In this document: piece by piece, positions 9,601 to 18,070 of the stretch
Position numbering within the stretch: position 1 is the stretch's first letter
Layout: every line of letters begins with the position of its first letter
Assembly: GCA_965224275.1 (NCBI GenBank)
Contig: CBDCYR010000002.1
Coordinates: 496,001-560,000, forward strand
Origin: CAUZWH01 sp965224275
GTDB taxonomy: Bacteria > Pseudomonadota > Alphaproteobacteria > SHVV01
DNA: 64,000 nucleotides
Direction of reading: 5' to 3'
Translations under genes and position numbers: made by a program
Notes under the pieces: generated by a model
What the model saw: the letters and a program-made list of their open reading frames with translations, nothing else
What the model was told of the DNA's origin: nothing
Databases searched by the model: none

Positions 9601-10101
9601 TCACACCCTAATATCGACGGGACGCACGAGGTTTGGATGGCCATCTCGGCGTGGCCGATCTATCGGGCGATCGAACCGATCCGCGAGCGCATGACGGAGC
9701 CGGCCGGGATCAATGGGCCCATCAATATGCCGGTCAATACGATCGACTATCGCATGGCGGAGGCGCCCGGGATCGACGGGTCGATCGATGTGCCGATCGA
9801 TGCGATCCGCAATAGTGTGACGAATCCGGCCCGGATCGATTGGCCGATCTCTATGACGATCGATTCGATCCGCCAATGCGTGGCGGAGCCGAGCCGGATT
9901 TACGTCGGGTCGATCGTCACGCCGATCGATGCGATCCGCCAAGGCATGACGCAATCGCGCGGGATTGAAGTCCCTGCGATCCGGACGAACGTCGCCGGGT
10001 CGATCGGTTTCACGATCGGGCCGGAATTGGCGCCCGTCAGGAAGTGCGTTATCACGTAGTGGATGGATAAGCGTACTGGAAATACCTGCGATAGAAGTCA
10101 T
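9601..10101 (-). CDS. Arg/Asp-rich 21-residue repeat protein of unknown function
   Basis: A 166-residue protein that I do not recognise. After an ordinary N-terminus (MTSIAGISSTLIHP) it consists of about five tandem 21-22 residue units from residue 46 on, each close to DPGRLRHALADRIDRHIDRP. The very regular alternation of Arg and Asp suggests a charged helix or disordered chain, perhaps nucleic-acid or membrane-surface binding. The ATG at 10101 has a strong AAGGAGG about 8 bases upstream, and a perfect 20-base palindrome lies just before that. The opposite strand is also open over nearly the whole gene but lacks a ribosome-binding site. There is no signal peptide or membrane segment. Confidence 0.65.
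   Translation of the reverse strand: MTSIAGISSTLIHPLRDNALPDGRQFRPDRETDRPGDVRPDRRDFNPARLRHALADRIDRRDDRPDVNPARLRHALADRIDRHRDRPIDPGRIRHTIADRIDRHIDRPVDPGRLRHAIVDRIDRHIDGPIDPGRLRHALADRFDRPIDRPRRDGHPNLVRPVDIRV
9660..9990. repeat. Tandem 63-bp degenerate repeat array, GATC-dense
   Basis: About five units spaced 63 bases apart (one spacing about 66) share the core CGATCCGC followed by a CATGACGGAGCC-like stretch and GGGATC. The period equals 21 codons, so the array encodes the protein repeat of the minus-strand gene. I count about 17 GATC sites in roughly 350 bases, far above chance. The density follows from repeated Arg-Ile-Asp codons but makes the DNA itself unusual. Confidence 0.8.
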
Positions 10102-10119
10102 CGCGGTTCCCTCCTTACG

Positions 10120-10139
10120 GTTGAACAAACGTGTTCAAC
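10120..10139. promoter_or_regulatory. Perfect palindrome upstream of the repeat-protein gene
   Basis: GTTGAACA (10120-10127) and TGTTCAAC (10132-10139) are perfect inverted copies around the spacer AACG. The site ends a few bases upstream of the AAGGAGG ribosome-binding site of the repeat-protein gene on the minus strand. It could be a dimeric repressor operator or a 5' leader hairpin. No matching regulator is identified in the window. Confidence 0.45.
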
Positions 10140-10297
10140 CCCCGCGAAGACCGCCCCATAACGAGAGGCAACGGAAACCGCCTACGCAATCGCCCTCTTT
10201 GATTGGTGCTTGTCCGGCACCTTGCAATCAACGCTGCAAAAGCGGTGCCAAAAACGTTACTCCCGATTGCTTAGCGGACGTACCGCGCCAAATGACG

Positions 10298-10633
10298 TCA
10301 CTCACTTGACGCCGGTGGCGCCAACGGGATTTCCGGACGTATATCGCCGGGGTCGCCGTCACCGCCCATGATGTCGTCCCGGTAAACGTAGCCGCCGATC
10401 GTTATCGCCACCCCGATAGCGAGCATCACCGCAGCAAATACCGCCAGCGGACGCCCGCCGCCATCGCGCGTCCGCATGCCCCATTCGAAGGCCATCAACC
10501 CGAAAATGAGTCCCGCAAGCGGCACCAAAGCGAGCGCCGCCAGCAACCAGGCCAACGGAGTAATCGGGCGGTGCGGGCCGCCTTGGGAACGAGTGGACAC
10601 GATCGGATTGCACCCCTGAATAGAACTAAGCAT
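10298..10633 (-). CDS. Small two-helix membrane protein, unknown
   Basis: A 111-residue protein with two hydrophobic helices at about residues 26-49 (LAWLLAALALVPLAGLIFGL) and 62-83 (AVFAAVMLAIGVAITIGG), a glycine- and arginine-rich loop between them and an acidic, proline-rich C-terminal tail. I do not recognise the family. The start is uncertain: the ATG at 10633 lacks a clear ribosome-binding site, and a GTG at 10600 preceded by AGGGG is an alternative that keeps both helices. It lies on the same strand as the helical protein gene 72 bases upstream and may share its transcript. Confidence 0.55.
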   Translation of the reverse strand: MLSSIQGCNPIVSTRSQGGPHRPITPLAWLLAALALVPLAGLIFGLMAFEWGMRTRDGGGRPLAVFAAVMLAIGVAITIGGYVYRDDIMGGDGDPGDIRPEIPLAPPASSE

Positions 10634-10705
10634 CGCTACGAACGCGAACTTACATGATCACACGATCGGGCGGGTGTTGTTGCAGAGTCGAACAGACTTA
10701 CTTCA

Positions 10706-11176
10706 TCATTTTTCGTTACGCAGCGACGATTCAGGATGATCGTACTCGGAGAGGTTTTGGCTTATTCGATTTAGAAGTTTCCATAGATCGGAGCCGGGAC
10801 GCGCAGCATCCTCGTCGCGCTGGGCGTACGCGAGGAGATCGGATAAATCGGTAAGAATCTGACGCACTGTGTCCCCCCGCGCCGCCAGGTGCGTCAACGC
10901 TTGACCCAATGGTTTCACGGCAAGTTCGACTTCAACTGCTTCGTCCAACTCGCCGCACTCGGCAAGCAGCTTCGTGACACGGTTCAGCAAAATGAAAGCC
11001 GTCAACGCCGACTCGGCTAGAGTTGCAAGTTGTAGTTGATGCTGTCGCGTCTGGTCAGCGAGGGCCGCATCGATATGTTGACAGATATAGTCCACCAAGT
11101 CGGCTGCCCGTTGCTGTGACGCCTCGTTGTCAAATGCCTTGCTGCAAATGGCGCGGGCGCGGGCGCTCGGAGTCAT
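10706..11176 (-). CDS. Helical protein of unknown function
   Basis: A 156-residue, predominantly helical, mildly acidic protein (for example AESALTAFILLNRVTKLLAE and VRQILTDLSDLLAYAQRDED) without signal peptide, membrane span or recognisable motif. A good ribosome-binding site (AGGAGG, 8 bases before the ATG at 11176) and ordinary codon use support it as a real gene. It lies between the vWA-like gene (upstream, same strand, 52 bases) and the small membrane protein gene (downstream). I cannot assign a role. Confidence 0.6.
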   Translation of the reverse strand: MTPSARARAICSKAFDNEASQQRAADLVDYICQHIDAALADQTRQHQLQLATLAESALTAFILLNRVTKLLAECGELDEAVEVELAVKPLGQALTHLAARGDTVRQILTDLSDLLAYAQRDEDAARPGSDLWKLLNRISQNLSEYDHPESSLRNEK

Positions 11177-11228
11177 TCGTTCGTCCTCCTAAGTATCGAC
11201 CGTGCCGGCGGCTTGACACGTGCAAAGC

Positions 11229-11975
11229 TTATTGGCTCGCCACACTCTGACCGCGTATCTCACGTAGTAACTTCGCGCGAATCGCTTGCACAAAGTCCTG
11301 GTAGTTAGCGGCAGGAACAAGAAACGAACCGGGTCCGGCCACAACCTGTTCCTCATAGTAGCGATCGAGATTGGGCCAGTCCGAGAGAATGGGAAGGCCA
11401 TTGATTGTGATCCCAGACTTCGCCAATGCCCCGCTTCGCCACCTTGGCGAACTACCCTCATTGCTCCGGCCATCGCCGGAAACATCGATCACTTTGCGCA
11501 CGGCTTCATAACCGTTTGTCGCCAACATTCGCGCCGCATAATCGAGTGCACTGGAGATCGCGGTTGCCCCGATGATCAGGCGAACTGAGCGTTCGACGCG
11601 AGCGGCAAACCGCAGCGCGGAGCGACGATCGCGAACCACCGTCCAATCAACGCTGACCATTTGTTCATCATTTCCCGCCCATTGCACCAGCGCCACCGCG
11701 ATGCCACTTGGTCCCAATTCCTCAATCGCTCTAGCCAATTCATCGTCCCGGAACGCCGAAGCGATGCCGCCCATTTGCAGGGCAAACTCTTCGTTGTCGA
11801 CACTCCAGGACGAATCAACGGCAAGGACCAGTTCGAGATCAACAGGTGTCGGAGATTCGTTTGCTTGGGCGAAGGGAACGCCCAACGCAATCAGCAGCCC
11901 AGCGAGGAATCGAAACCGCGATCCGTTGATTCCGACGACCGCACAGCGCACGGCCTGGCCTATACCTCGAGCCAC
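11229..11975 (-). CDS. DUF1194 vWA-like secreted protein
   Basis: A 248-residue protein with an N-terminal signal-peptide-like stretch (FRFLAGLLIALGVPFAQA, cleavage near residue 38) and a von Willebrand A-like domain. The metal-site motif DxSxS is present as DSSWS (residues 54-58) after VDLELVLAV, and VIDVSGDGRSNEG follows, the DUF1194 pattern. Such domains usually mediate metal-dependent protein binding outside the cytoplasm. The GTG at 11975 overlaps the end of livF by 16 bases, so the gene is probably co-transcribed with the liv operon; a GTG about 24 bases further in would also leave a plausible signal peptide. A link to amino-acid uptake is inferred from position only. Confidence 0.75.
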   Translation of the reverse strand: MARGIGQAVRCAVVGINGSRFRFLAGLLIALGVPFAQANESPTPVDLELVLAVDSSWSVDNEEFALQMGGIASAFRDDELARAIEELGPSGIAVALVQWAGNDEQMVSVDWTVVRDRRSALRFAARVERSVRLIIGATAISSALDYAARMLATNGYEAVRKVIDVSGDGRSNEGSSPRWRSGALAKSGITINGLPILSDWPNLDRYYEEQVVAGPGSFLVPAANYQDFVQAIRAKLLREIRGQSVASQ

Positions 11976-12655
11976 TCCCGCCGAATCTCCTCGCTTGTAC
12001 GCAGCCCTTCAGGAGACCCTTCGAAGACGATTTGCCCCTGACCCATTACCAGCACACGCTGCGATATACGTAGCGCGATGGTCAGTTTCTGTTCGACCAG
12101 CAAGATCGAAACACCGCGTTTTGCGATTTCCTCCAACAATATTGCGACGCGTTCCACAAGTTGCGGTGCGAGTCCCTCGGTCGGCTCATCGATCATGATG
12201 AGGTCTGGATCCCCCATCAGGGTGCGACAAATGGCCAACATCTGTTGTTCACCGCCAGACAAGACGCCACCTGCAATATCTGCGCGCTCGCGCAGATTCG
12301 GAAACAATTCGAACGTGTCATGGATCGTCCAGCGGCCGGGGCCATTTCGTCTTTTTTCGCCGAGAACAAGGTTCTGGCGAACGGTGAGGGTGGGGAATAT
12401 ATCTCGATTCTCAGGAACGTACCCAAGGCCGCGTCGGGCGATGTCATGGCTTTTCAAGCCGGCCAACTCTTGGCCCCTGAATTTGACCGAGCCTTGCGGC
12501 TCGACCTCACCCATGATTGCCTTGATCGTCGTCGAGCGGCCAACGCCGTTACGGCCCAGCAGACTGACAATCTCGCCATCGCCGACGCCGAACGATACAC
12601 CTTGTAGGATGTGGCTCTTGCCGTAGTAGGCGTGGAGGTCTTCGACCTCGAGCAT
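11960..12655 (-). CDS. livF: Branched-chain amino acid ABC transporter ATP-binding protein LivF
   Basis: A 231-residue ABC ATPase of the LivF type: VEDLHAYYGKSHILQGVSF opening, signature LSGGEQQMLAI, Walker B LIMIDEPTEGLAP and the LLVEQKLTIAL region. It would power uptake of branched-chain amino acids or similar amides with LivG. One oddity is visible: the Walker A motif reads GRNGVGRST, with Arg where the canonical P-loop has Lys. Its start codon shares one base with the livG stop (TGATG), and its 3' end overlaps the DUF1194 gene. As livF is the last transporter gene of the operon, its reading frame is otherwise normal in length. Confidence 0.93.
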   Translation of the reverse strand: MLEVEDLHAYYGKSHILQGVSFGVGDGEIVSLLGRNGVGRSTTIKAIMGEVEPQGSVKFRGQELAGLKSHDIARRGLGYVPENRDIFPTLTVRQNLVLGEKRRNGPGRWTIHDTFELFPNLRERADIAGGVLSGGEQQMLAICRTLMGDPDLIMIDEPTEGLAPQLVERVAILLEEIAKRGVSILLVEQKLTIALRISQRVLVMGQGQIVFEGSPEGLRTSEEIRREWLEV

Positions 12656-13404
12656 CAGGCGGCTTCCGTTCCCAAATAGGCTTCTTGCACAGCGTGATTG
12701 CCGCGAATCTCCTGCGGCGTTCCGGTCGCAATAATCTCTCCGTAGACCAGAACCGAAACGCGATCAGCGAGGTCAAACACAACGCTCATGTCGTGTTCCA
12801 CGATGACCAGGGTGCGGCCTTGCGCAATCTTGCGAATCAGGTCGACGGCTTGCTCGGTCTCACTGCGGCTCATTCCGGAGGTTGGTTCGTCCAACATGAT
12901 GACATCGGCACCGCTGGCGATTGTGATACCGATTTCGAGTGCTCGCTGGTCGGAGTAGGACAAGAGCCCTGCGGGCACGTTACGATGCGACCTCATCCCG
13001 ATCTGTTCAAGAATTTGGTCGGTCTGCTCACCCAAGTCGCGCCGGCGGTCGACGAAATGCCAGAACGAGTATTTGTAGCCCAATCGCCACATTAGCCCGC
13101 ACCGCAGATTCTCGAACACCGACATACGGGGGAAGATGTTCGTAACTTGAAAGCTTCGGCTTAGGCCCATTCGTGAAATCTCGGTGGGCGTCTTGGTGGT
13201 GATGTCCGCACCGTGGAGAACGATCTGACCGGCGGTTACGTCATACTTACCACTGACCAAATTGAACAAGGTCGATTTGCCGGCGCCGTTGGGCCCGATG
13301 ATTGCGTGCAACTCACCGTCTTCGATCGCGAGGTCGACTCCGCGGATTACTTCGGTCGCGCCGAAGTTCTTGCGGACGTCTGTGAGTTTCACTGCTGGCG
13401 TCAT
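12655..13404 (-). CDS. livG: Branched-chain amino acid ABC transporter ATP-binding protein LivG
   Basis: A 249-residue ABC ATPase with canonical Walker A (GPNGAGKS), a signature region LLSYSDQRALEIG, Walker B (VIMLDEPTSGMS) and the extended C-terminal part typical of LivG. It pairs with LivF under the LivH/LivM channel. The ATG at 13404 overlaps the livM stop (ATGA), indicating translational coupling; the frame is open further upstream, but those extra residues lie inside livM and are not conserved. The signature motif deviates slightly from the usual LSYGEQR. Confidence 0.93.
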   Translation of the reverse strand: MTPAVKLTDVRKNFGATEVIRGVDLAIEDGELHAIIGPNGAGKSTLFNLVSGKYDVTAGQIVLHGADITTKTPTEISRMGLSRSFQVTNIFPRMSVFENLRCGLMWRLGYKYSFWHFVDRRRDLGEQTDQILEQIGMRSHRNVPAGLLSYSDQRALEIGITIASGADVIMLDEPTSGMSRSETEQAVDLIRKIAQGRTLVIVEHDMSVVFDLADRVSVLVYGEIIATGTPQEIRGNHAVQEAYLGTEAA

Positions 13405-14666
13405 AATGTCGCCCTGGCCTTGATCTGATCGATCGCGGCATTCCAAGCCGCGGCTGCGGCAGGGTAGGTCGCCCGGCAGGCATAGACCCCAACGGCGGCC
13501 ATCACGGTGCAAAGGATCCACGGCACGACGTCCGTGACATCCAAATCGATGCCATAGAGAACGAACGCAGTTTCCGCCGTTGATGCGGTGCTGAGGAAGT
13601 AAATAATTTCGATTAGGCCGACGATGCCAGCAAGCGCAAGCAGCGTTGCACCAAGCGCGGCGGCATATGGCACGGCCATCTCTCGCATGAGGCGGACGTC
13701 AGTTTTCCAGATTGGTTCGTGCATCATAATCATGCCGGCCAAGCCGCCCGGCGCGAACATCACGATGATGACGAAGAACATCCCGAGGTAGAGAAACCAT
13801 GCTTCGGTAAGGTCGCTCAACACTCCGTTGAGCAGGGTGATCAACACGGCCCCTATGATGGGGCCCATGAAGTGACCGACGCCGCCGATATAGGCCATGA
13901 TCAGCACTTGGCCGGATTGGCCCAACCCGACGGTCTCAAAGCCGATATGTTCGAGATTGAGGGCATGAAGCGCGCCGGCGATGCCGGCAAAAAACGACGA
14001 CAACGAAAACGCCAGCCAGCGTATGCGGTGTGTGCTATAGCCCACGAATTGGACGCGCTCGGGGTTATCGCGAACCGCATTGGATAGTCGTCCAAACGGC
14101 GTACGGGTTAGGGCATACATGGCGATGATCGCGGCAAAGCACCACGCTGCAATCAGGTAGTAGACCTCGATGTTGGGGCCAAAAGAGATGCCCAGCGGTT
14201 CCGGACCAATCCAGCGGTCAGTCTGGACACCCTCCTCGCCGCTAAAGAACGTCACCAGGATCAGCGTCAGTGCGGTAGCCAACTCCGCGAATCCCAGAGA
14301 GATCATGGCGAAGATGGTGCCAGCCCGGCGCGTCGACACGAAGCCGATCAGAATCCCAAAGAATAAGCCCACCAGACCACCAAGTATCGGCACCAGACTC
14401 ACCGGAAAATACGGAATTCGTTCGGCACCGATGGCGTTGAGATAGTGAACGCAGAAATAACCTGCGAGTCCGAAATAGACGGCGTGGCCGAAGGACAACA
14501 TGCCGCCCTGACCAAGCAACATGTTGTACGCGAGAGCAAAAATGATCAGCACACCCATTTGGCTCAGCACGGTGTGCGCAAACCCCGACGCAAATATCAG
14601 CGGTACGACGATCAATACGGCTGCACCCGCGATCCAAACGGCATACTTGCTGGCGAACGCGCTCAT
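13401..14666 (-). CDS. livM: Branched-chain amino acid ABC transporter permease LivM
   Basis: A 421-residue polytopic membrane protein with the LivM hallmarks NMLLGQGGMLSFGHAVYFGL and GRLSNAVRDNPERVQFVGYS and an ABC-permease EAA-like region near AYIGGVGHFMGPIIGA. It forms the inner-membrane channel with LivH. The C-terminal part (about residues 320-421) carries two further hydrophobic helices beyond the common core, so it is longer than many LivM proteins. It overlaps livH by 4 bases (ATGA) at its start and livG likewise at its end. Confidence 0.93.
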   Translation of the reverse strand: MSAFASKYAVWIAGAAVLIVVPLIFASGFAHTVLSQMGVLIIFALAYNMLLGQGGMLSFGHAVYFGLAGYFCVHYLNAIGAERIPYFPVSLVPILGGLVGLFFGILIGFVSTRRAGTIFAMISLGFAELATALTLILVTFFSGEEGVQTDRWIGPEPLGISFGPNIEVYYLIAAWCFAAIIAMYALTRTPFGRLSNAVRDNPERVQFVGYSTHRIRWLAFSLSSFFAGIAGALHALNLEHIGFETVGLGQSGQVLIMAYIGGVGHFMGPIIGAVLITLLNGVLSDLTEAWFLYLGMFFVIIVMFAPGGLAGMIMMHEPIWKTDVRLMREMAVPYAAALGATLLALAGIVGLIEIIYFLSTASTAETAFVLYGIDLDVTDVVPWILCTVMAAVGVYACRATYPAAAAAWNAAIDQIKARATL

Positions 14667-15610
14667 ACGTCACGCGTACCCAACAAACCGCGCGGGCGTA
14701 GGATCAGCATCAGAACCAGCAGGAGATAAGGCAAAAGCGGAGCAATTCCTGCTGTTGTGAGGTTCACGATATCGCGCATAGCGCCTTCCACTTCGCGCTC
14801 GTAGCCCAGCGCGGCGAAGAGGGGATAAACCGAAATGTCATAGGAAATCGCAAGGCTGTCGATGATGCCGATGAAGAGCGATGCAATCAACGCACCGACC
14901 ATCGACCCCAACCCACCAACCACGATAACGACGAATACGATCGGTCCTAGTTGTATCGCCATCGCCGGTTCGGTCCCGAGAACGTTGCCACCAATCACCC
15001 CGGCTATTCCGGCGAGCGCGCATCCAAAGCCAAAGGTCCACATGAATATCTTGGGGACGTCGTGGCCGAGCGAGGCGACGATGTTTGGGTGAGTGAGCGC
15101 GGCGCGAATGATTAGACCGGTGCGGGTACGTGTGATCAGCGCGAACAATGCGACAAAAATTCCGACCGCAATCAGTAGCTGGAACAGGCGATAGGCCGAG
15201 TAATCGAGGCCACGCCACGAGAACGCGGCAATATCGAGCGATGCCGGCACGTCGTAAGGCACTGGAACCTTACCCCAGAGCATCTGCACCACTTCCTCGA
15301 TGACGAAAGCAAGCCCGAACGTGAACAACAGCTCGGCGACGTGGCCGAACCGGTGCACGGGTCGGAGTCCGTAACGCTCAACACCGGCGCCAATCACACC
15401 GACAATGATTGGGGCGACGACGAGGGCCGGCCAGAACCCGATGCCTTCGCTGACCTGAAACGCAAAATAAGCCCCCAGCATAAAGAAACTGGCGTGCGCG
15501 AAGTTGAGCACCCCCATCATACTGAAGATTAGCGTGAGGCCGCTGGCCAGCATGAACAGCAACATGCCGTACAGGAGGCCGTTGAACAGCGCGAAGACAA
15601 AAACTTCCAA
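14663..15610 (-). CDS. livH: Branched-chain amino acid ABC transporter permease LivH
   Basis: A 315-residue membrane permease with the LivH pattern GLLYGMLLFMLASGLTLIFS, MGVLNFAHASFFMLGAY and VVGGLGSMVGALIASLFIG. It appears intact. The apparent start is a TTG at 15610 with only a weak GGAAAAG upstream, so the first residue is not certain. It is separated from the broken livK gene by 158 bases containing two hairpins, a common arrangement by which binding-protein genes are expressed more strongly than the membrane genes behind them. Confidence 0.92.
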   Translation of the reverse strand: MEVFVFALFNGLLYGMLLFMLASGLTLIFSMMGVLNFAHASFFMLGAYFAFQVSEGIGFWPALVVAPIIVGVIGAGVERYGLRPVHRFGHVAELLFTFGLAFVIEEVVQMLWGKVPVPYDVPASLDIAAFSWRGLDYSAYRLFQLLIAVGIFVALFALITRTRTGLIIRAALTHPNIVASLGHDVPKIFMWTFGFGCALAGIAGVIGGNVLGTEPAMAIQLGPIVFVVIVVGGLGSMVGALIASLFIGIIDSLAISYDISVYPLFAALGYEREVEGAMRDIVNLTTAGIAPLLPYLLLVLMLILRPRGLLGTRDV

Positions 15611-15720
15611 AGTCTTTTCCGAGCGTTCGCTAATCGCGCGCGCAGGTCTGCATATCTAAAGCATACAGGTTGGCGGCCATCTTCGGCACGCCGACCGAAG
15701 AATCACCGGATGGGAACGTC

Positions 15721-15755
15721 GGGTGGTCCGCTGCATGCTTTACAGTAGACCACCC
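15721..15755 (-). other. Intercistronic hairpin between livK and livH
   Basis: GGGTGGTC (15721-15728) and GACCACCC (15748-15755) form a perfect 8-bp stem with a 19-base loop just after the livK stop. A second small inverted repeat (CTTCGG at 15681-15686, CCGAAG at 15695-15700) follows in the direction of transcription. Neither is followed by a T-run. They probably protect the livK transcript end or damp read-through; this is inferred from position. Confidence 0.45.
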
Positions 15756-15768
15756 TGGCTCGGGCGCC

Positions 15769-17035
15769 TTAGCTGGGGCGCTTCATCTGGCACGTAGTCG
15801 GCAAGCCGGTCTCGCTTCGGGAGACTTGCCCGTCCGTTTTGAACGCGATCTTGAAGTCACGCCCTTTGTACATCGTCGACTTTTGATAGTTCTTCGTGAG
15901 GCTGCTGACTACCAGAGGCAGTTGGATCTGGTGATCATCAGCACGCATGGTCACCTGACCAAGTGGGCCAGGAAAGCTCATCCCTTCGAGCGCAAGACCA
16001 ACTGCCTTAGGATCGTCCGTACCGGCCTTGTCGATCGCGGCGGCCACCATTTCGATCAACCAGCGCTGACGATCGGAGTACCAAGTGTCCTTATGTTTTG
16101 CGAGATAGGCGCTGGAGAATTCAACGACATCACCAGGCAGGCTCATATTGTCGTGCATCTCGGTGACCTGTTTTAAGTTCACCCTGCCCGCATCCTCTCC
16201 ATAGCCCGCGATCGAACTCGTGAGCCCACCGTAGATTGTATAGAACTTGGAGTTGAGGCCCGAGCCGGATGCCGCTTTGACCAGACGAACGAGGTCCGGC
16301 CCCCAGTTGCCCGTCAGAATCGTATCCGCCCCAGAGGCCTTGATCTTAGCGATGAACGGTGTGAAATCCTGAACTTTGCCAAACGGGACAATCAACTCGT
16401 CGCCAACCAATTCAGCACCGGTCGCGCGCTCTTTCATGAGTTTCCGTCCAGCAGCTTGGAAAGACTTACCGTAAGCGTAGTTTTAATTGATCATGTAAAC
16501 TTTTTTGATGCTCGAATCACGGCCGATCTGCGTGACCAACGCCGCGACCTTCATGTCAACATTGGCGTCGAATCGGAAATGCCAGAACGAACACAACTCA
16601 TTGGTGAACGCCGTTGTTACGGCAGAATGATTCAGGAACATCATCGCGCTGTTCGGGTTTCGCTTATTGTGCTTATTCACGAATTTGATGATATTCAACG
16701 CGTGGTTCGATCCAACTCCTTGAATGACGTATTTGAGGCCCTGATCGACCGCCTTTTTTAGTTGCAGTGTGGTTTTTTCAGCGCTCATTGCGTTGTCGAG
16801 ACCAATGATCTCGAGATGGCGTCCGCCGAGCACGCTGCCGCGCGCGTTAACCCGCTCAGCAGCAAACCTGAATGCGTTGAGGGCATCGGTACCAACCGCT
16901 GCGATAGGGCCCGAAAGGGGTTCGATCAATCCAAGTTTGATTGAGTCAGCCGCCCAAGCCGAAACGCTGAGCGCGGTCGCAAGCGCGACACCGCTAAGCC
17001 CAGAGTGATAGACGAAAAGAAGTACGCTTAAGCAT
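15769..17035 (-). pseudogene. livK: livK-like amino acid-binding protein gene, two inactivating lesions
   Basis: The ATG at 17035 has an AGGGAGG site 5 bases upstream and begins a signal peptide (MLKRTSFRLSLWA), but that frame stops at once. The homologous continuation SGLSGVALATALSVSAWAAD and the mature protein (SIKLGLIEPLSGPIAAVG) are one base out of phase, so an indel lies near 17002-17008. No start codon precedes the mature part in the second frame. At 16483-16485 a TAA interrupts the sequence KVYMIN-stop-NYAYGKSFQ, where relatives have Gln (CAA). The frame then continues normally to a standard C-terminus (TTCQMKRPS). Restored, it would be a periplasmic binding protein of about 421 residues feeding LivHMGF. 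Confidence 0.9.
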
Positions 17036-17198
17036 AAGGACCTCCCTGATTATTGAATGTTCCGACGCGTTGCTCTGGCACGCATTATCGGGCTGTGCTA
17101 AGGCGTGTCAACTTTGCGAAACTGCATTTCGCATAGTAAAATTCGATCGGCGGGATCCGCCCCAAGTCAACCTCGACCTATGTAAAACGAATCACCTA

Positions 17199-18035
17199 AT
17201 GACCGAACTTAAAGCCTTGCAAGACGGCGTGCCGACCACGATCGGCGCTGCCGAGGCCCGCAAGGATCGGCAATTTGTAACGGCACTCGCCCGCGGCCTG
17301 TCGATCTTGCGTGCATTTCGCTGCGAAGACCGTGTCCTTGGCAACCAGGAACTGGCAATACGCACGCGACTCCCGAAACCCACGGTGTCGCGGCTAACCT
17401 ATACGCTCACGGAACTTGGCTACCTGAACTACAACACGGAGTTCGGCAAGTACGAACTCGGGACCTCGGTACTGGCATTGGGTTACGCCGCACTTGCCAA
17501 TTTCGACATTCGACAGATAGCTCGGCCTCACATGCGCGCGCTGTCGGAGGCTAACAATGTCGGGGTGGGCTTAGCGACGCCCGACGGGCAGTCGATGGTC
17601 TATATCGAATATTGTTCGCCGCCGACGCTAGTAACGCTGCGCATCGATGTGGGTTTGCGCTTGCCAATGATCGAAACCGCCACAGGACTCGCCTACCTAT
17701 CCGGCGTCGATGACCTGGAGCGCCAGCGCCTTATGACGAAAATACGCGAGCGTGGCGGCAGCAGCGATTGGCCGAAACTGGAAGAACGAATCAATACAGC
17801 GCGCGAAGAACTGGCCACGCGAAACTTTTGCATAAGAATCGGTGCGTGGGATCCCGACGTCAACGCCGTGGCGACGCCGTTTACCGCACCCGACGGCGAT
17901 GGTCTCTATGTTTTGTCATGTGCCGCCCCCGCCTTCCTTGCCGATCGCGATCGGTTGGCGAAGGACATCGCCCCACAACTCCTCCGCGCGGCCAAACAGT
18001 TAAGCGGCGACCTTTCTAGTGACGACCCCCGCTAG
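17199..18035 (+). CDS. IclR-family transcriptional regulator
   Basis: A 278-residue protein with the N-terminal IclR winged helix (about residues 20-85: FVTALARGLSILRAFRCED, LPKPTVSRLTYTLTELGYL) and the C-terminal ligand-binding domain (IARPHMRALSEANNVGVGLA and onward). The PcaR/PobR-like opening suggests an aromatic- or dicarboxylate-responsive regulator, but the effector is not readable. I use the ATG at 17199, since family similarity begins soon after it; the frame extends upstream to 17070. It is divergent from the liv operon and lies 35 bases before the pimF-like gene on the same strand, so it is well placed to control both. Confidence 0.88.
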   Translation: MTELKALQDGVPTTIGAAEARKDRQFVTALARGLSILRAFRCEDRVLGNQELAIRTRLPKPTVSRLTYTLTELGYLNYNTEFGKYELGTSVLALGYAALANFDIRQIARPHMRALSEANNVGVGLATPDGQSMVYIEYCSPPTLVTLRIDVGLRLPMIETATGLAYLSGVDDLERQRLMTKIRERGGSSDWPKLEERINTAREELATRNFCIRIGAWDPDVNAVATPFTAPDGDGLYVLSCAAPAFLADRDRLAKDIAPQLLRAAKQLSGDLSSDDPR

Positions 18036-18070
18036 TAGATGGGTGTATCGACGCTAATCTGAGGCGGGCT

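Noticed and set aside
9580..10059. Plus-strand open frame of 159 codons over the repeat array
   Set aside because: It has no ribosome-binding site and is open only because the 63-bp period keeps stops out of both strands; the minus-strand gene has a strong AAGGAGG site.
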